This document shows positions 42,930 through 53,161 of a DNA stretch of 64,000 nucleotides, piece by piece. Position numbers and translations under genes: made by a program. The notes below the pieces were generated by a model that saw only the letters and a program-made list of their open reading frames with translations, was not told the DNA's origin and did no database searches. Source of the DNA: Streptomyces roseochromogenus subsp. oscitans DS 12.976 (GTDB taxonomy: Bacteria; Actinomycetota; Actinomycetes; Streptomycetales; Streptomycetaceae); the NCBI RefSeq assembly GCF_000497445.1, contig NZ_CM002285.1:290938-354937 (forward strand), read 5' to 3'. The first letter of the stretch is position 1, and each line of letters begins with the position of its first letter.

Positions 42930-45290
42930 ATGTCGCAGCCGTCATGGAAGGAGTACCGGCCGGGGGCGGCGTTCCCGGGGGTGATCGGACGAACCACGGA
43001 GGAGTCGCAGCCCGCGTGGCCGCAGCCGCTGCGGGCGGCGCCGGGCGTGCCGAACGTGCTGTTCATCGTGCTGGACGACACCGGGTACGGGCAGTTGGGG
43101 TGCTACGGCAGTCCGATCGCCACCCCGAACCTGGACTCGCTGGCCGAGGGCGGGCTGCTGTACAACAACATGCACACCACCGCCCTGTGCTCACCGTCGC
43201 GGTCCTGCATCATCACGGGCCGTAATCACCATGCCAACGGGATGGCCGGCGTGACCGAGATGGCCACCGGTTTCCCGGGCTACAACGGGCAGATCCCGTT
43301 CGAGAACGGGTTCGTCTCCGAGATGCTGCTCCAGCACGGCTACAACACCTACATGGTCGGCAAGTGGCATCTGATGCCTTCCGAGCAGGAGTCGGCAGCG
43401 GGCCCGTACGAGCGCTGGCCGCTGGGGCGCGGTTTCGAGCGGTTCTACGGCTTCCTGGGCGGGGACACCAGCCAGTGGTATCCGGAACTGGTCTATGACA
43501 ACCACCAGGTCGAGCCGCCGGCCACACCCGAGCAGGGCTACCACCTGACCCCGGACCTGGTGGACAAGGCGATGGCGTTCATCGCCGACGCCAAGCAGGT
43601 CGCCCCGGACAAGCCGTTCTTCCTGGACTTCTGCACCGGCGCGACGCACGCCCCGCACCACGTGCCCAAGGAGTGGGCGGACCGGTACCGGGGACGGTTC
43701 GACGCGGGCTGGGACGCCTACCGCGAGGAAACCTTCGCCCGGCAGAAGGCGCGCGGCGTGGCACCGGCGGATGCCCAGCTGTCCCGCCATGACCCGGACG
43801 TACCCGAGTGGGACTCTCTGAGCCCGGACGCGCGGCGCCTGGCGGCGCGGATGATGGAGGTCTACGCGGGGTTCCTCACGCACACGGACCATCACATCGG
43901 GCGGCTGCTGGCCTTCCTGAAGGAGATCGGCCAGTTCGACAACACCCTGATCATGGTGGTCTCCGACAACGGCGCGAGCCCCGAGGGCGGCGTCACCGGC
44001 ACCGCCAACGAAGCGCAGTTCTTCAACAACGCCCCCGAGTCGCTGGAGGACAGCCTGCGCTCCATCGACGAACTCGGCGGCCCCACCACCTTCAACCACT
44101 ATCCGTGGGGCTGGACCTGGGCCGGCAACACCCCCTTCAAGCGGTGGAAGCGGGAGACCTACCGCGGCGGCGCCAGCGACCCGTTCCTGGTCCACTGGCC
44201 GAGCGGCTTCACGTCCCGCGGCGAGATCCGCACCCAGTACGCGCACCTGATCGACATGGTCCCCACGGTGCTGGACGCCCTGGGCATCGAACCGCCGGGC
44301 ACCATCCGGGGCGTGACCCAGTCACCGCTGCACGGCGTGAGCTTCGCCCACACCTTCGACAACGCCGACGCCGAGAGCGACCACCACACCCAGTACTTCG
44401 AGATGATCGGCCACCGTGCCATCGACCACGACGGCTGGCGGGCGGTCTGCCCCTGGCCCGGCCCGTCGTTCGCCGAGGCCGGCCGCTCCTTCGGCACCCC
44501 GATCACCGTGCAGGACCTCTCCGACCTGGACGCCCACCACTGGGAGCTGTACCACGTCGACGAGGACTTCGCCGAGACCCGCGACCTCGCGGCCGAGCAG
44601 CGCGACAAGCTGCTGGAGATGGTCGCCCTGTGGTACGTGGAGGCCGGCAAGTACAACGTGCTGCCCATCGACGGCAGCGGCGTACAGCGGATGATGACCC
44701 AGCGCCCCCAGATCACCGAGGCCCGCACCAGCTACACCTTCCGCCCCGGCACCCAGTCCCTGCCGGCCGCGGTCGCCCCACGCGTGCTCAACCGTCCGCA
44801 CAGCATCACCCTCGACGTCGACATCCCCGCCGGCGGTGCCGAGGGCGTCCTGATCTGCCAGGGCACCGACGCGGGCGGATTCGCGCTGTTCCTCAAGGAC
44901 GGCCGGCTGCGCTACACCCACAACTACGTCCGCCGTGCCCTGTACCGCCTGTCCGCCCCGGACTCGGTACCCGAGGGCCGCCATGAGCTGCGGTTCGAGT
45001 TCGAGCCCACGGGCAAGCCCGACATCCAGCACGGTCAGGGCACTCCCGGCAAGGCCCAGCTCTACATCGACCGCCGGCTCGCCGCCGAGACGGACGTCCC
45101 CGTCACCACCCCGGTCATGTTCAACCCCGGCGGCCTGACCTGCGGCAGCAACCCCGGCTCGGCAGTGGACCCCGACTACACCTCGCCGTTCCCCTTCACC
45201 GGCACCCTGCACACCGTGACCGTGGACCTGTCCGGAGAGCTGATCACCGACATCCACAGCGAGATGCGCATGCACCTGGCCCGCCAGTAA
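42930..45290 (+). CDS. arylsulfatase (formylglycine-dependent)
   Basis: 786 residues from ATG 42930; the frame is open further upstream but unlike the family. PNVLFIVLDDTGYGQLGCYG supplies metal ligands Asp49/Asp50. TALCSPSRSCIITGRNHH is the C-x-P-S-R sulfatase signature in which Cys87 becomes formylglycine. VGKWHLMPS and VVSDNGASPEGG hold further active-site residues. The last 150 residues form an extra beta domain. No signal peptide is seen, so it is likely cytoplasmic. It hydrolyses sulfate esters; in M. tuberculosis AtsB-like enzymes are similar. A formylglycine-generating enzyme is not in the window. Confidence 0.93.
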   Translation: MSQPSWKEYRPGAAFPGVIGRTTEESQPAWPQPLRAAPGVPNVLFIVLDDTGYGQLGCYGSPIATPNLDSLAEGGLLYNNMHTTALCSPSRSCIITGRNHHANGMAGVTEMATGFPGYNGQIPFENGFVSEMLLQHGYNTYMVGKWHLMPSEQESAAGPYERWPLGRGFERFYGFLGGDTSQWYPELVYDNHQVEPPATPEQGYHLTPDLVDKAMAFIADAKQVAPDKPFFLDFCTGATHAPHHVPKEWADRYRGRFDAGWDAYREETFARQKARGVAPADAQLSRHDPDVPEWDSLSPDARRLAARMMEVYAGFLTHTDHHIGRLLAFLKEIGQFDNTLIMVVSDNGASPEGGVTGTANEAQFFNNAPESLEDSLRSIDELGGPTTFNHYPWGWTWAGNTPFKRWKRETYRGGASDPFLVHWPSGFTSRGEIRTQYAHLIDMVPTVLDALGIEPPGTIRGVTQSPLHGVSFAHTFDNADAESDHHTQYFEMIGHRAIDHDGWRAVCPWPGPSFAEAGRSFGTPITVQDLSDLDAHHWELYHVDEDFAETRDLAAEQRDKLLEMVALWYVEAGKYNVLPIDGSGVQRMMTQRPQITEARTSYTFRPGTQSLPAAVAPRVLNRPHSITLDVDIPAGGAEGVLICQGTDAGGFALFLKDGRLRYTHNYVRRALYRLSAPDSVPEGRHELRFEFEPTGKPDIQHGQGTPGKAQLYIDRRLAAETDVPVTTPVMFNPGGLTCGSNPGSAVDPDYTSPFPFTGTLHTVTVDLSGELITDIHSEMRMHLARQ

Positions 45291-45314
45291 ACGGAGCCAC
45301 CACCCTCAGCTCGT

Positions 45315-45656
45315 TCAACCGGCTTCGTCCAGCAGCCACCCGAGCCGGATGTCGAACCACATCCGCTCCTCCTCCCGGGCCCGCACCACGGAGACCAGCC
45401 GACGGCTCAGCCCGGTGACGGTCCACGACTGCCACCGGTGGCCCGCCAGGAACGCCACCAGAACATCCAGCAGCTCCTGATCGGCGTCAGGGCTCGGATG
45501 ACCGGCATCAGGGCTCGGACCGGAAGGCTGGACGAGGTCCATCGCCACTACCGCACGGCGGCACACCGCCTCCGCCGTGAACGACCGCCACGCAAGCGGC
45601 GCCAGCGCCTGGCACACCGCGGCCACGCGGGCATCGTCCCCGGTCACCCGTTCCAC
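45315..45656 (-). CDS. hypothetical protein
   Basis: 113 residues. It has a helical N-terminus (DDARVAAVCQALAPLAWRSF), a short duplicated PSPDAGHPSPDAD linker, and a C-terminal part with many Arg and Trp (LDVLVAFLAGHRWQSWTV; LVSVVRAREEERMWFDIRLG). I do not recognise a family; it could be a small regulator. It is convergent with the sulfatase gene (24 nt apart). Codon bias fits a real gene, although an upstream ribosome site is weak. Confidence 0.5.
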   Translation of the reverse strand: MERVTGDDARVAAVCQALAPLAWRSFTAEAVCRRAVVAMDLVQPSGPSPDAGHPSPDADQELLDVLVAFLAGHRWQSWTVTGLSRRLVSVVRAREEERMWFDIRLGWLLDEAG

Positions 45657-45827
45657 CGCTCCTCCAAGATCACCCGAAATGCGTTTTGAGCGCGCAGTCG
45701 CCTCATGCTAGGTCGCTGCCCTGATTGCCCGGCCCTGAACGTGGCTGGGATCACGCACGCCGTCCGGGCCTGCGCCGACAGGCTGAATGGGCGCAGCCGC
45801 CTCCGCGTGCGTGCGGCAGTGGCGTGA

Positions 45828-45840
45828 TGTCCGGGACATA
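45828..45840. promoter_or_regulatory. 13-bp palindrome upstream of a membrane protein gene
   Basis: ATGTCCGGGACAT is an odd-centred inverted repeat ending 11 nt before GTG 45852. It differs from the GGGCC box and may be a separate operator. Confidence 0.3.
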
Positions 45841-45851
45841 ACGTACGCGGG

Positions 45852-46562
45852 GTGAGCGGCCGACAACAGGAAGAGCGGCGAACGGTGAAAAGCGAGCCGT
45901 CGGGCAGGTCGCTGCAGACACCCCGGGCAGCGGGCATGTCAGGGATCGTGTTCGCGGTCGTCCTGGCCGCGACCCTCGTCCTGGTGCACAGCGCGATCCC
46001 GGGTGGGCCGGGGCACGGCACGGCATGGCTGGACAGGGCCGGCAGTCGTGACGCGGCGCGGGCGGCGCTTGCGGTGCTCCCCTTCGCCGGGATCGCCTTC
46101 CTGTGGTTCATGGGAGCGGTGCGCAGTCACTTCGGGGAGGCCGAGGACAAGTTCTTCGCCACCGTTCTCCTCGGCAGCGGACTGCTCTTCGCCGCGGCGC
46201 TGTTCGGGCTCGCCGCGACCGCCGGTGGCCTGCTCGCCGCTTCCGGCAGCCCTCGGGCCGGGGCCGCGCTGCGCGTGTGGGAGAACGGGCGGGACTCGTC
46301 GTTCACCCTGCTGAGCAGCTACGGCATGCGGATGGCCGCGGTGTTCACCGCCTGTGTGTCGACGATCGGCCGCCGCCTCGGAGCCTTCCCGCCCTGGCTG
46401 GCCTGGCTCGGCTACCTCATCGCCGTGATCCTGCTGTTCGTCGCGCCCAGCTCGGCGTGGTTCGAGCTGGCGTTCCCTCTGTGGGTCCTGCTGGTCAGCA
46501 TCCACATGCTGGCGACGGCCGGCGGCAGGCAGCGGACACCGCGCGCGGGAGGCGTCTCCTGA
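45852..46562 (+). CDS. multi-helix membrane protein, unknown function
   Basis: 236 residues from GTG 45852; GTG 45885 is an alternative. It has a hydrophilic N-terminal 28 residues, then about five helices: MSGIVFAVVLAATLVLVHSA, ALAVLPFAGIAFLWFMGAV, VLLGSGLLFAAALFGLAATA, MRMAAVFTACVSTI and WLAWLGYLIAVILLFVAPSS, and a last one near LVSIHMLATA. FLWFMGAVRSHFGEAEDKFF is a charged loop between helices. I cannot assign a family. It precedes the CadD-like gene by 45 nt and may be co-transcribed. Confidence 0.7.
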   Translation: MSGRQQEERRTVKSEPSGRSLQTPRAAGMSGIVFAVVLAATLVLVHSAIPGGPGHGTAWLDRAGSRDAARAALAVLPFAGIAFLWFMGAVRSHFGEAEDKFFATVLLGSGLLFAAALFGLAATAGGLLAASGSPRAGAALRVWENGRDSSFTLLSSYGMRMAAVFTACVSTIGRRLGAFPPWLAWLGYLIAVILLFVAPSSAWFELAFPLWVLLVSIHMLATAGGRQRTPRAGGVS

Positions 46563-46607
46563 GTTCCGGGAGCGCGTCGGACTGGACAGCGGGCGGCGGA
46601 TGAGCGA

Positions 46608-47225
46608 ATGAGCGAGGTGCTTGGGACGGCCGGAACGGCCGCGGCGATGTTCACCGGCACCAACCTCGACGACCTGGTCGTGGTCACAGTGCTGTTCACG
46701 GCGAGCCGCGCGGACGGGCGGCCCGCCACGTGGCAGATCTGGGCGGGGCAGTATGCCGGGATGGTGCTGTTGTCGGGGCTCTCCATGGTGGCAGCGCTCG
46801 GCCTCACGGCCGTCTCCGGGGGGTGGATGGGCCTTCTGGGGCTCGTGGCGTCGGGCCTGGGCGTACGGGGTCTGGTCGCCAACGTCCGAGAAGGAGATGA
46901 CGGCCCGGACACAGATGCCAGCCGGTGCGGCGTGCGGGTCCGTGGCAACGGAGCCATGTCCGTGACCCTGCTCGCAGTCGCCACCGGCGCCGACAACGTC
47001 TCCGTCTACACTCCGGCCTTCCGGGTCGTCGGGCCCTCGGCCATCGCGGTGATCATGACCGTGTTCGCGGCCGGGGTGGCCGTGTGGTGCCTGGCCGGGG
47101 CGTGGCTGAGTTCCCGCGAGATCTGGGCCGCAGTCGTCGAGCGTCATGTCCGTTGGGTGGTGCCGTGCGTGTTCATCGTCGCCGGAGCCGCCGTCATGGC
47201 CGCCGCCGCGGGCCAACTGCTCTAG
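46608..47225 (+). CDS. CadD-type cadmium/heavy-metal resistance transporter
   Basis: 205 residues from ATG 46608. Six helices of the LysE/CadD superfamily carry the duplicated acidic signatures TGTNLDDLVVVTVLF and TGADNVSVYTPAF, where the Asp-Asp and Asp-Asn pairs are characteristic. Staphylococcal CadD confers cadmium resistance by efflux or binding; the specificity here is inferred from the family only. No cysteine-rich regulator such as CadC is adjacent. Confidence 0.85.
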   Translation: MSEVLGTAGTAAAMFTGTNLDDLVVVTVLFTASRADGRPATWQIWAGQYAGMVLLSGLSMVAALGLTAVSGGWMGLLGLVASGLGVRGLVANVREGDDGPDTDASRCGVRVRGNGAMSVTLLAVATGADNVSVYTPAFRVVGPSAIAVIMTVFAAGVAVWCLAGAWLSSREIWAAVVERHVRWVVPCVFIVAGAAVMAAAAGQLL

Positions 47226-47310
47226 CCGGTTGCAGGAGAGGGCGCTGACCACCCGGCTCCATGATGCGCTGCGAGGTGGTCCCGGCGATCCTGGACATGT
47301 GCCCAGCGCC

Positions 47311-47823
47311 ATGTTCCGCAGCGACGGGACTGCCCGGCATCCCCCGGATCAGCCGCAGACCGACTATGCGGGAGCGATATACGGCTCCCTGCTGGCCGCG
47401 TCCGTGATAGCCGGGGCCGCCGGGGTGTACGCCTCGTTCCCCCGCCTCGGACTCGTGGTGCTCCTCCTCGCCACCGGCATCGTGTTCTGGGCCGCACATG
47501 TCTATGTCCACCTGGCCGGAGAGCGGGTACGCGGGCAGCCCATGACCTGGGCCCAGGTGCGCAGGGTGGCCGGCCACGAGTGGCCGATGGTCCAAGCCGC
47601 GGTACCGCCCGCCGTGGCCGTGGCGATCAGCCCCCTGCTGGACCTGGGGCTGCCCGAAACCGCGTGGTTCGCACTGGGGGTCGCCCTTGCCGAGCAGGTC
47701 GCCTGGGCGACGGTCGCCGCCGCCCGCGCCGGCGCCTCCCGCCGGGTCATGGCACTGTCCGGCCTGCTGAACCTCCTGCTCGGCCTGGTCATCGTCGCCG
47801 CCAAGACGGCCGTCCATCATTAA
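47311..47823 (+). CDS. four-helix membrane protein, unknown function
   Basis: 170 residues if ATG 47311 is used; GTG 47299 would add four. Helices: AIYGSLLAASVIAGAAGVYA, LGLVVLLLATGIVFWAAHVYVHL, AAVPPAVAVAISPLLDLGL and VMALSGLLNLLLGLVIVAAK. The motif WAAHVYVHLAGER resembles a conserved actinobacterial membrane family, but I cannot name it. No clear ribosome site is seen. It ends the gene run from 45852. Confidence 0.65.
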   Translation: MFRSDGTARHPPDQPQTDYAGAIYGSLLAASVIAGAAGVYASFPRLGLVVLLLATGIVFWAAHVYVHLAGERVRGQPMTWAQVRRVAGHEWPMVQAAVPPAVAVAISPLLDLGLPETAWFALGVALAEQVAWATVAAARAGASRRVMALSGLLNLLLGLVIVAAKTAVHH

Positions 47824-47988
47824 CTCCCCGGGCGGCGGCGCGTGTTACGAGCGTGAAGGGACGGCCGACGCGTCGAAACCTGCTGTGTGCGTGCAGGAAA
47901 GCCACGGCACGTACGGCCCCAAGATCTCGCTCTCGGCTCCGGGCCGGACTCCGGTGTCGGGGCAGTGGGATCAGGCGGGGCCCGACCC

Positions 47989-48022
47989 GGGCCGGTCGTC
48001 CCCGCTGCGAGCCGATCGGCCC
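47989..48022. promoter_or_regulatory. tandem GGGCC-type boxes upstream of the site-2 protease gene
   Basis: GGGCCGGTCGTCCC (47989-48002) and GAGCCGATCGGCCC (48009-48022) are 20 bp apart centre to centre, so they face the same side of the helix. They lie 127-146 nt before ATG 48142. The remaining sequence from 47824 to 48141 holds no gene. Confidence 0.55.
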
Positions 48023-48141
48023 TTCCCCGCAGGACGGCCACCACCGGACGATGAAGGTGCCGCGGGCCCGCTCCGTGGCACGGAGAGCGCTGCCCGCCGA
48101 GCGACGGGCGCGGCACCACTCAGAGGGTGAGGCGAGGTTCC

Positions 48142-49281
48142 ATGGACGAGACGCTGTCCCTCGGCCGGATCGGCGGAGTGCGGGTGGGACTGCACTGGAG
48201 TGTCCTGGTCATCGTCGCCCTGGTGACGGTCGCGCTCGCGCGCGGGCGGTTTCCCGATGCCCACCCGGGCCACCCCGCCATCGTGTACTGGGCGCTCGCC
48301 CTGCTGGCTGCGGTCGTCTTCCTCTGCTCACTGCTGGCACACGAACTGGCGCACGCCGTGGTCGCCCGTCGCAACGGCGTTCAGGTGGACGGCATCACCT
48401 TGTGGATGCTGGGTGGTGCCGCCCGTCTGCACAGTGAGGCCCCGACGCCGGCCGCGGAGCTGCGTATCGCGGGCGTGGGTCCACTCACGAGTCTGGTGGC
48501 CGGAGGCGTACTGGCGGGCGTCGCCGCGGGGCTGGACGCGCTCCATACGTCCGGGCTCGTGGTCGAGGCGTTTGCCTGGCTGGCCGCGATCAACGTTCTG
48601 CTGGCCGTGTTCAACGCGCTGCCCGCCGCACCGCTGGACGGGGGGCGGCTTCTGCGCGCGTTCTTGTGGCATCGCACGGGCGATCGACTGCGGGCCACTC
48701 GCGGAGCCTCGGCGGCGGGCCGTGCGCTGGGCTGGTTCATGGTGGTGACCGGTTTCGCTGCCGTGCTGTTCGGGCGTGACCTGTCCGGTCTGTGGCCCGC
48801 GCTGATCGGCTGGTTCCTCATCGGCGCGGCCACCGCCGAGGCCCGCCAGGCCGAGATGCGCAGCGCGCTGGGTGGTGTCCCGGTCAGCAGGGTCATGACC
48901 GCGGATCCGGTCACCGTGCCGGCGACGGCGACCCTCGCCGATTTCCTCGCGGAGGGGCCCTTCGGCCAGTACCGGCACTCGGCGTTCCCGGTGCTGGCGG
49001 CGGACGGCTCGGTGGCTGGAGTGCTCACCCTGCGGCGCGTCGACGCGACGCCACCCGAAGCCCGCGCGAGCACGAGGGCTGACGAGGTGATGCGTCCCCT
49101 CACCGACGTCGTCACGGCCGAGCCCGGCGAACCCGTCCTCGACCTTCTCCCCCGTCTGGAGACGAGCCCTGTACGCCGGGCGCTGGTCCTCGACCAGGGC
49201 CGTCTGGTCGGCATCCTCACCGTCGCCGACATCACCCGTGCCCTGGCCTGGCCCACCGTGTCCGCCCCCGCCCGGCACTGA
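48142..49281 (+). CDS. site-2 protease (M50 family) with CBS pair
   Basis: 379 residues from ATG 48142. The membrane domain has the zinc motif LLAHELAHAVVARRNGV (His67, Glu68, His71) and the third-ligand motif NALPAAPLDGGRLLRAFLW. It is followed by VSRVMTADPVTVPATATL and VMRPLTDVVTAEPGEPVLDLL in two CBS domains (about 255-370). It cleaves proteins within the membrane, and the CBS pair probably tunes it to adenylate level. Rv2625c of the M. tuberculosis DosR regulon has the same architecture. Tandem GGGCC-type boxes lie upstream. Confidence 0.9.
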   Translation: MDETLSLGRIGGVRVGLHWSVLVIVALVTVALARGRFPDAHPGHPAIVYWALALLAAVVFLCSLLAHELAHAVVARRNGVQVDGITLWMLGGAARLHSEAPTPAAELRIAGVGPLTSLVAGGVLAGVAAGLDALHTSGLVVEAFAWLAAINVLLAVFNALPAAPLDGGRLLRAFLWHRTGDRLRATRGASAAGRALGWFMVVTGFAAVLFGRDLSGLWPALIGWFLIGAATAEARQAEMRSALGGVPVSRVMTADPVTVPATATLADFLAEGPFGQYRHSAFPVLAADGSVAGVLTLRRVDATPPEARASTRADEVMRPLTDVVTAEPGEPVLDLLPRLETSPVRRALVLDQGRLVGILTVADITRALAWPTVSAPARH

Positions 49282-49321
49282 TGGCCGCCCGGTATCGGTC
49301 GCAACTCGAAGGAGGTGCGTA

Positions 49322-50471
49322 GTGACGAGCGCGGTGTCATCCACCGATTCGGCCGCTCCGGTTCCCCTGGCGGCCTCGAAACGCGGACTGCTTCCTGGCA
49401 TACGCGACCAGGTCTTCGGGAACCTGTACCTGACCGACAAGAAGAGCGGCACGGAGTTCGACACCGACGACGAAGCGGTGCTGCACACCCTGACCGCGGC
49501 GGCCGGTGTCGAGATCGAAAACGCCCGGCTCTACGCCGGCGCGCGACGCCAGCAATGAGCTGACCCGAAGCCTGCTGTCCGGCGCGGAGCCGGCCGCGGT
49601 GCTGGAGTCTTTCACCGCCACCGTGCGGGCGATGGCGGGCACGGATCTGGTCACCTTGGCCTACCGGTCGGTGACCGTGGTGAGTTGGTCAGGTCATCGA
49701 GGCCTCCTCGGGCGCTCTGGCCGAGGAGGTGCGCGGCCTCGCGCCGCCCGCCACGGCACTGGCCGCGAAGGTCCACACGTCCGGGGAGACGATCACCAGC
49801 AAGGCTGTGACCGCCGACTCGCGCGCCGACGGCGGCAGCGCCTCGGTTGTGGAGCTCGGACCGGCGGCTCCCTCTTCACCGAAGCCGTGGTCGACATGGT
49901 CACCGGGTTCGGCAACCAGGCCGCTCTGGCTCTGGACGTCGCCGAGCACCGGCGGGACACCGAGCGCCCGGTCGTCCTCAACGACCGTGACAGGATCGCC
50001 CGGGACCTGGACGACACCATCAAGATCATCCGCTCCACCATCTATGCCCTCCGCGAGCACGATCAGGCCCGTCGCGGCAGCGGGTTGTGTGCCCAGCTCG
50101 TCGCGGCCACCGAGCGGGCCACGGAGTCGCTCGGCTTCGCCCCCGCGCTGCGCATGACCGGCCTGCTGGACACGGCCGTCTCCGCCGAACAGGCCGAGCA
50201 ACTGCTGGCCGTGCTCGGCGAGGCCCTGTCCAACGCCGCCCGGCACGCGCACGGCACCACCGTAGACATCGGCGTCGAGGCCACCAACTCCGCACTGAAG
50301 CTGCGCGCGGCCGACAACGGCCGAGGAATCGACCCGGCGGTCACCGCCACAGCGGCCTGGCCAACCTGCGCCGACGCGCGGAGGAGACGGGTGGCTCGTT
50401 CAGCCTGTCCTCGAACCAGCCGAGGCGGCACGGTCATCGAATGGGTCGTGCCGCTCTCGTCTGCGAAGTGA
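49322..50471 (+). pseudogene. decayed DevS-like sensor kinase lacking its phospho-acceptor region
   Basis: GTG 49322 with AAGGAGG upstream starts a short unrelated lead-in and then joins IRDQVFGNLYLTDKKSGTEF, the end of a GAF-A domain; a stop follows at 49556. The next frame carries ASNELTRSLLSGAEPAAVL (GAF-B start), then shifts. It resumes with LNDRDRIARDL joined directly to DDTIKIIRSTIYALRE, so the block containing the phosphorylated His (HDLAIQRLF in the intact copy at 36940) is deleted. The ATPase end (EALSNAARHA; TVIEWVVPL) survives, with a further break near 50350. Confidence 0.85.
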
Positions 50472-50649
50472 CCCTTCCGGCCGTCGCCGCAAGCCGAACC
50501 GCCCGGAGGATGTGCAGGATCACGGGATGCGTGCACACGAGCGTCAGCCGGCCGCCGCGCTCCTCGACCGGCGGCGGGCGGGCGCCGGTGATACCCCGGC
50601 GGCACTGTCAGGCGTCGCCGGGGCCGCAGGTGGTGCGGGACGGGGTTGT

Positions 50650-53034
50650 TCAGCCGTCCCAGGTCCAGTCGGCCACCTCGGGGAGGTCCATGCCGTGTTC
50701 GCGGATCCAGACGTGGTGGCGCTGTCGTACGTCCTCCATGGCCTGGCGCACGGCGGCTGCCCGGACGGCGAGGCCGGGGACGCGGTCGATGACGTCCATG
50801 ACCAGGCGGTAGCGGTCGAGGTCGTTGCTCACCACCATGTCGAACGGCGTGGTGGTGGTTCCGATCTCCTTGTAGCCGCGCACGTGCAGGTTGCGGTGAC
50901 CGGTGCGGCGGTAGGCGAGGCGGTGGATCAGCCACGGGTAGCCGTGGTAGGCGAAGAGGACCGGCTTGTCCGGGGTGAACAGCCCGTCGTACTCGAAGTC
51001 CGTCATCCCGTGCGGGTGTTCCTCGGCGGGCAGCAGCCGGGCGATGTCCACCACGTTCACGACCCGCACGGCCAGCTCGGGCAGGTGGCGGCGCAGCAAC
51101 TGAGCTGCGGCCAGTACTTCCTGGGTCGGAACGTCGCCCGCGCAGGCCAGCACGACGTCCGGCTCGCGCGAGCCGTCCTCGGTGCCCGCCCACTCCCAAA
51201 TGCCCGCCCCGCGTGCGCAGTGAACCTTCGCTTCCCCCATCGACAGCCAGTCGAAGCAGGGTTGTTTGCCGGCGACGACCACGTTGACGTAGTCACGGCT
51301 GCGCAGGATGTGGTCGGCGACCGACAGCAGGGTGTTGGCGTCCGGCGGCAAATAGACCCGTACCGCCTCGGGACTCTTGTTCAGGATGTGGTCGACGAAG
51401 CCGGGGTCCTGGTGGGAGAAGCCGTTGTGGTCCTGGCGCCACACGTGCGACGTGAGCAGGTAGTTGAGGGAGGCGATGGGGGCCCGCCAGGGCAGGCGCC
51501 GAGTAGTACGCAGCCATTTGATGTGCTGGTTGACCATCGAGTCGACGATGTGCACGAACGCCTCGTAGCAGGAGAACAGCCCGTGCCGGCCGGTGAGAAG
51601 GTAGCCCTCCAACCAGCCCTGGCATGTGTGTTCGGACAGGATCTCCATCACCCGGCCGTGCCGGTCGAGGTGTTCGTCCACGGGCAGTGTCTCGGCCTGC
51701 CACGCCTTGCCGCTGGCCGCGTACACGGCTTGAAGGCGGTTGGAGGCGGTCTCGTCGGGGCCGACCAGGCGGAAGTCGCGCCGGTCGGCGGTGGCCGCCA
51801 TGACGTCCTGGAGCATGTCGCCGAGGACGCGGGTGGGCTCGTGCAGGGTGGCGCCGGGCTTGTCGACCTCGACGGCGTACTTCTCCAGCGGAGACAGGGG
51901 CAGTTCACGCAGCAGGAGTCCGCCGTTGGCGTACGGGGTGGCTCCGAGCCGCCGGGCGCCGTGCGGGATGCAGGCGAGTACGTCCGGTCGCGGGGCGCCT
52001 TGTTCGTCGAACAGTTCCTCCGGCCGGTACGAACGCAGCCACTGCTCCAGTTGGCGCAGGTGCTCGGGGTTGTCCCGTACGGCGGCCAGGGGCACCTGGT
52101 GAGCCCGCCAGGTGCCCTCCACGGGAAGGCCGTCGACCTCGGCGGGGCCGGTCCAGCCTTTTGGGGTGCGCAGCACGATCACCGGCCAGCGGGGCCGGTC
52201 GGTGACACCGTCCTCGCGGGCCGCGCGCTGGATCGCGGCGATGCGGTCCACAGCGGTGTCCATGGCCCGTGCCATCGCGCCGTGGACGGCGGCCGGGTCG
52301 TCGCCGGTGACATGGATCAGGTCGTGGCCGTAGCCGCGCAGGAGTTCGTCGAGCTCGGACTCGGGCAGCCGGGACAGCACCGTCGGGTTCGCGATCTTGT
52401 AGCCGTTCAGGTGCAGGATCGGCAGCACGGCGCCGTCATGCACCGGGTCGAGGAACTTGTTGGAGTGCCAGGAGGCGGCCAGCGGTCCGGTCTCCGCCTC
52501 ACCGTCACCGATCACACAGGCGACCAGCAGGCCGGGGTTGTCCAGGGCCGCGCCATAGGCATGAGACAGCGAGTAGCCCAGTTCACCGCCCTCGTGGATC
52601 GACCCCGGCGTCTCCGGAGCGACGTGGCTGGGCACACCGCCGGGGAAGGAGAACTGCTTGAACAGCCGGGCCATGCCGGCCGCGTCCCGCGTGACGTCGG
52701 GGTACGTCTGCGAGTAGGAGCCCTCCAGCCAGGAGTTGGCCAGCACCGCGGGTCCGCCGTGACCGGGACCCCAGACGCACAGGGCATCCAGATCGCGGGT
52801 CTTGATGACACGGTTGAGGTGCGTGTACACCAGGTTCAGACCCGGAGACGTGCCCCAGTGACCCAGCAGCCGAGGCTTGACGTGCTCCGGGCGCAGCGGT
52901 TCGGTCACCAGGGGGTTGGCCATGAGGTAGATCTGGCCGACCGAGAGATAGTTCGCGGCGCGCCAGTGGGCGTCCAGCGACCTCAGCTCGTTCTCGGTGA
53001 GCTGGGTGGGCGCCTGCTGCTGGTCGACAGACAT
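50650..53034 (-). CDS. xylulose-5-phosphate/fructose-6-phosphate phosphoketolase
   Basis: 794 residues from ATG 53034, the normal phosphoketolase length. ThDP-domain signatures: [71 protein letters not shown] (in pieces) and [21 protein letters not shown]. The C-terminal half has [19 protein letters not shown] and [18 protein letters not shown]. It cleaves xylulose-5-P or fructose-6-P with phosphate to acetyl-phosphate without oxygen or NAD. Acetyl-phosphate can feed ATP formation, consistent with a low-oxygen gene set. Two imperfect GGGCC boxes are 95-127 nt upstream. Confidence 0.95.
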   Translation of the reverse strand: MSVDQQQAPTQLTENELRSLDAHWRAANYLSVGQIYLMANPLVTEPLRPEHVKPRLLGHWGTSPGLNLVYTHLNRVIKTRDLDALCVWGPGHGGPAVLANSWLEGSYSQTYPDVTRDAAGMARLFKQFSFPGGVPSHVAPETPGSIHEGGELGYSLSHAYGAALDNPGLLVACVIGDGEAETGPLAASWHSNKFLDPVHDGAVLPILHLNGYKIANPTVLSRLPESELDELLRGYGHDLIHVTGDDPAAVHGAMARAMDTAVDRIAAIQRAAREDGVTDRPRWPVIVLRTPKGWTGPAEVDGLPVEGTWRAHQVPLAAVRDNPEHLRQLEQWLRSYRPEELFDEQGAPRPDVLACIPHGARRLGATPYANGGLLLRELPLSPLEKYAVEVDKPGATLHEPTRVLGDMLQDVMAATADRRDFRLVGPDETASNRLQAVYAASGKAWQAETLPVDEHLDRHGRVMEILSEHTCQGWLEGYLLTGRHGLFSCYEAFVHIVDSMVNQHIKWLRTTRRLPWRAPIASLNYLLTSHVWRQDHNGFSHQDPGFVDHILNKSPEAVRVYLPPDANTLLSVADHILRSRDYVNVVVAGKQPCFDWLSMGEAKVHCARGAGIWEWAGTEDGSREPDVVLACAGDVPTQEVLAAAQLLRRHLPELAVRVVNVVDIARLLPAEEHPHGMTDFEYDGLFTPDKPVLFAYHGYPWLIHRLAYRRTGHRNLHVRGYKEIGTTTTPFDMVVSNDLDRYRLVMDVIDRVPGLAVRAAAVRQAMEDVRQRHHVWIREHGMDLPEVADWTWDG

Positions 53035-53123
53035 CGGGTTTCCCTTCCGTGTCGGATCAGTGGCCGGAGCGAGGGGTGCCGGTGCACCACACCACACTCC
53101 GACGGTCCACCGGGTACCCGACA

Positions 53124-53161
53124 GGGCCGTTCGGGCTACACCGCCCAGGGCCGAACCGGAC
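53124..53161. promoter_or_regulatory. two imperfect GGGCC-type boxes upstream of phosphoketolase
   Basis: GGGCCGTTCGGGCT (53124-53137) and GGGCCGAACCGGAC (53148-53161) keep the left half and centre of the box, 24 bp apart. From 53162 to 53631 there is no intact gene, only the nitroreductase scrap at 53370-53515. Confidence 0.4.
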
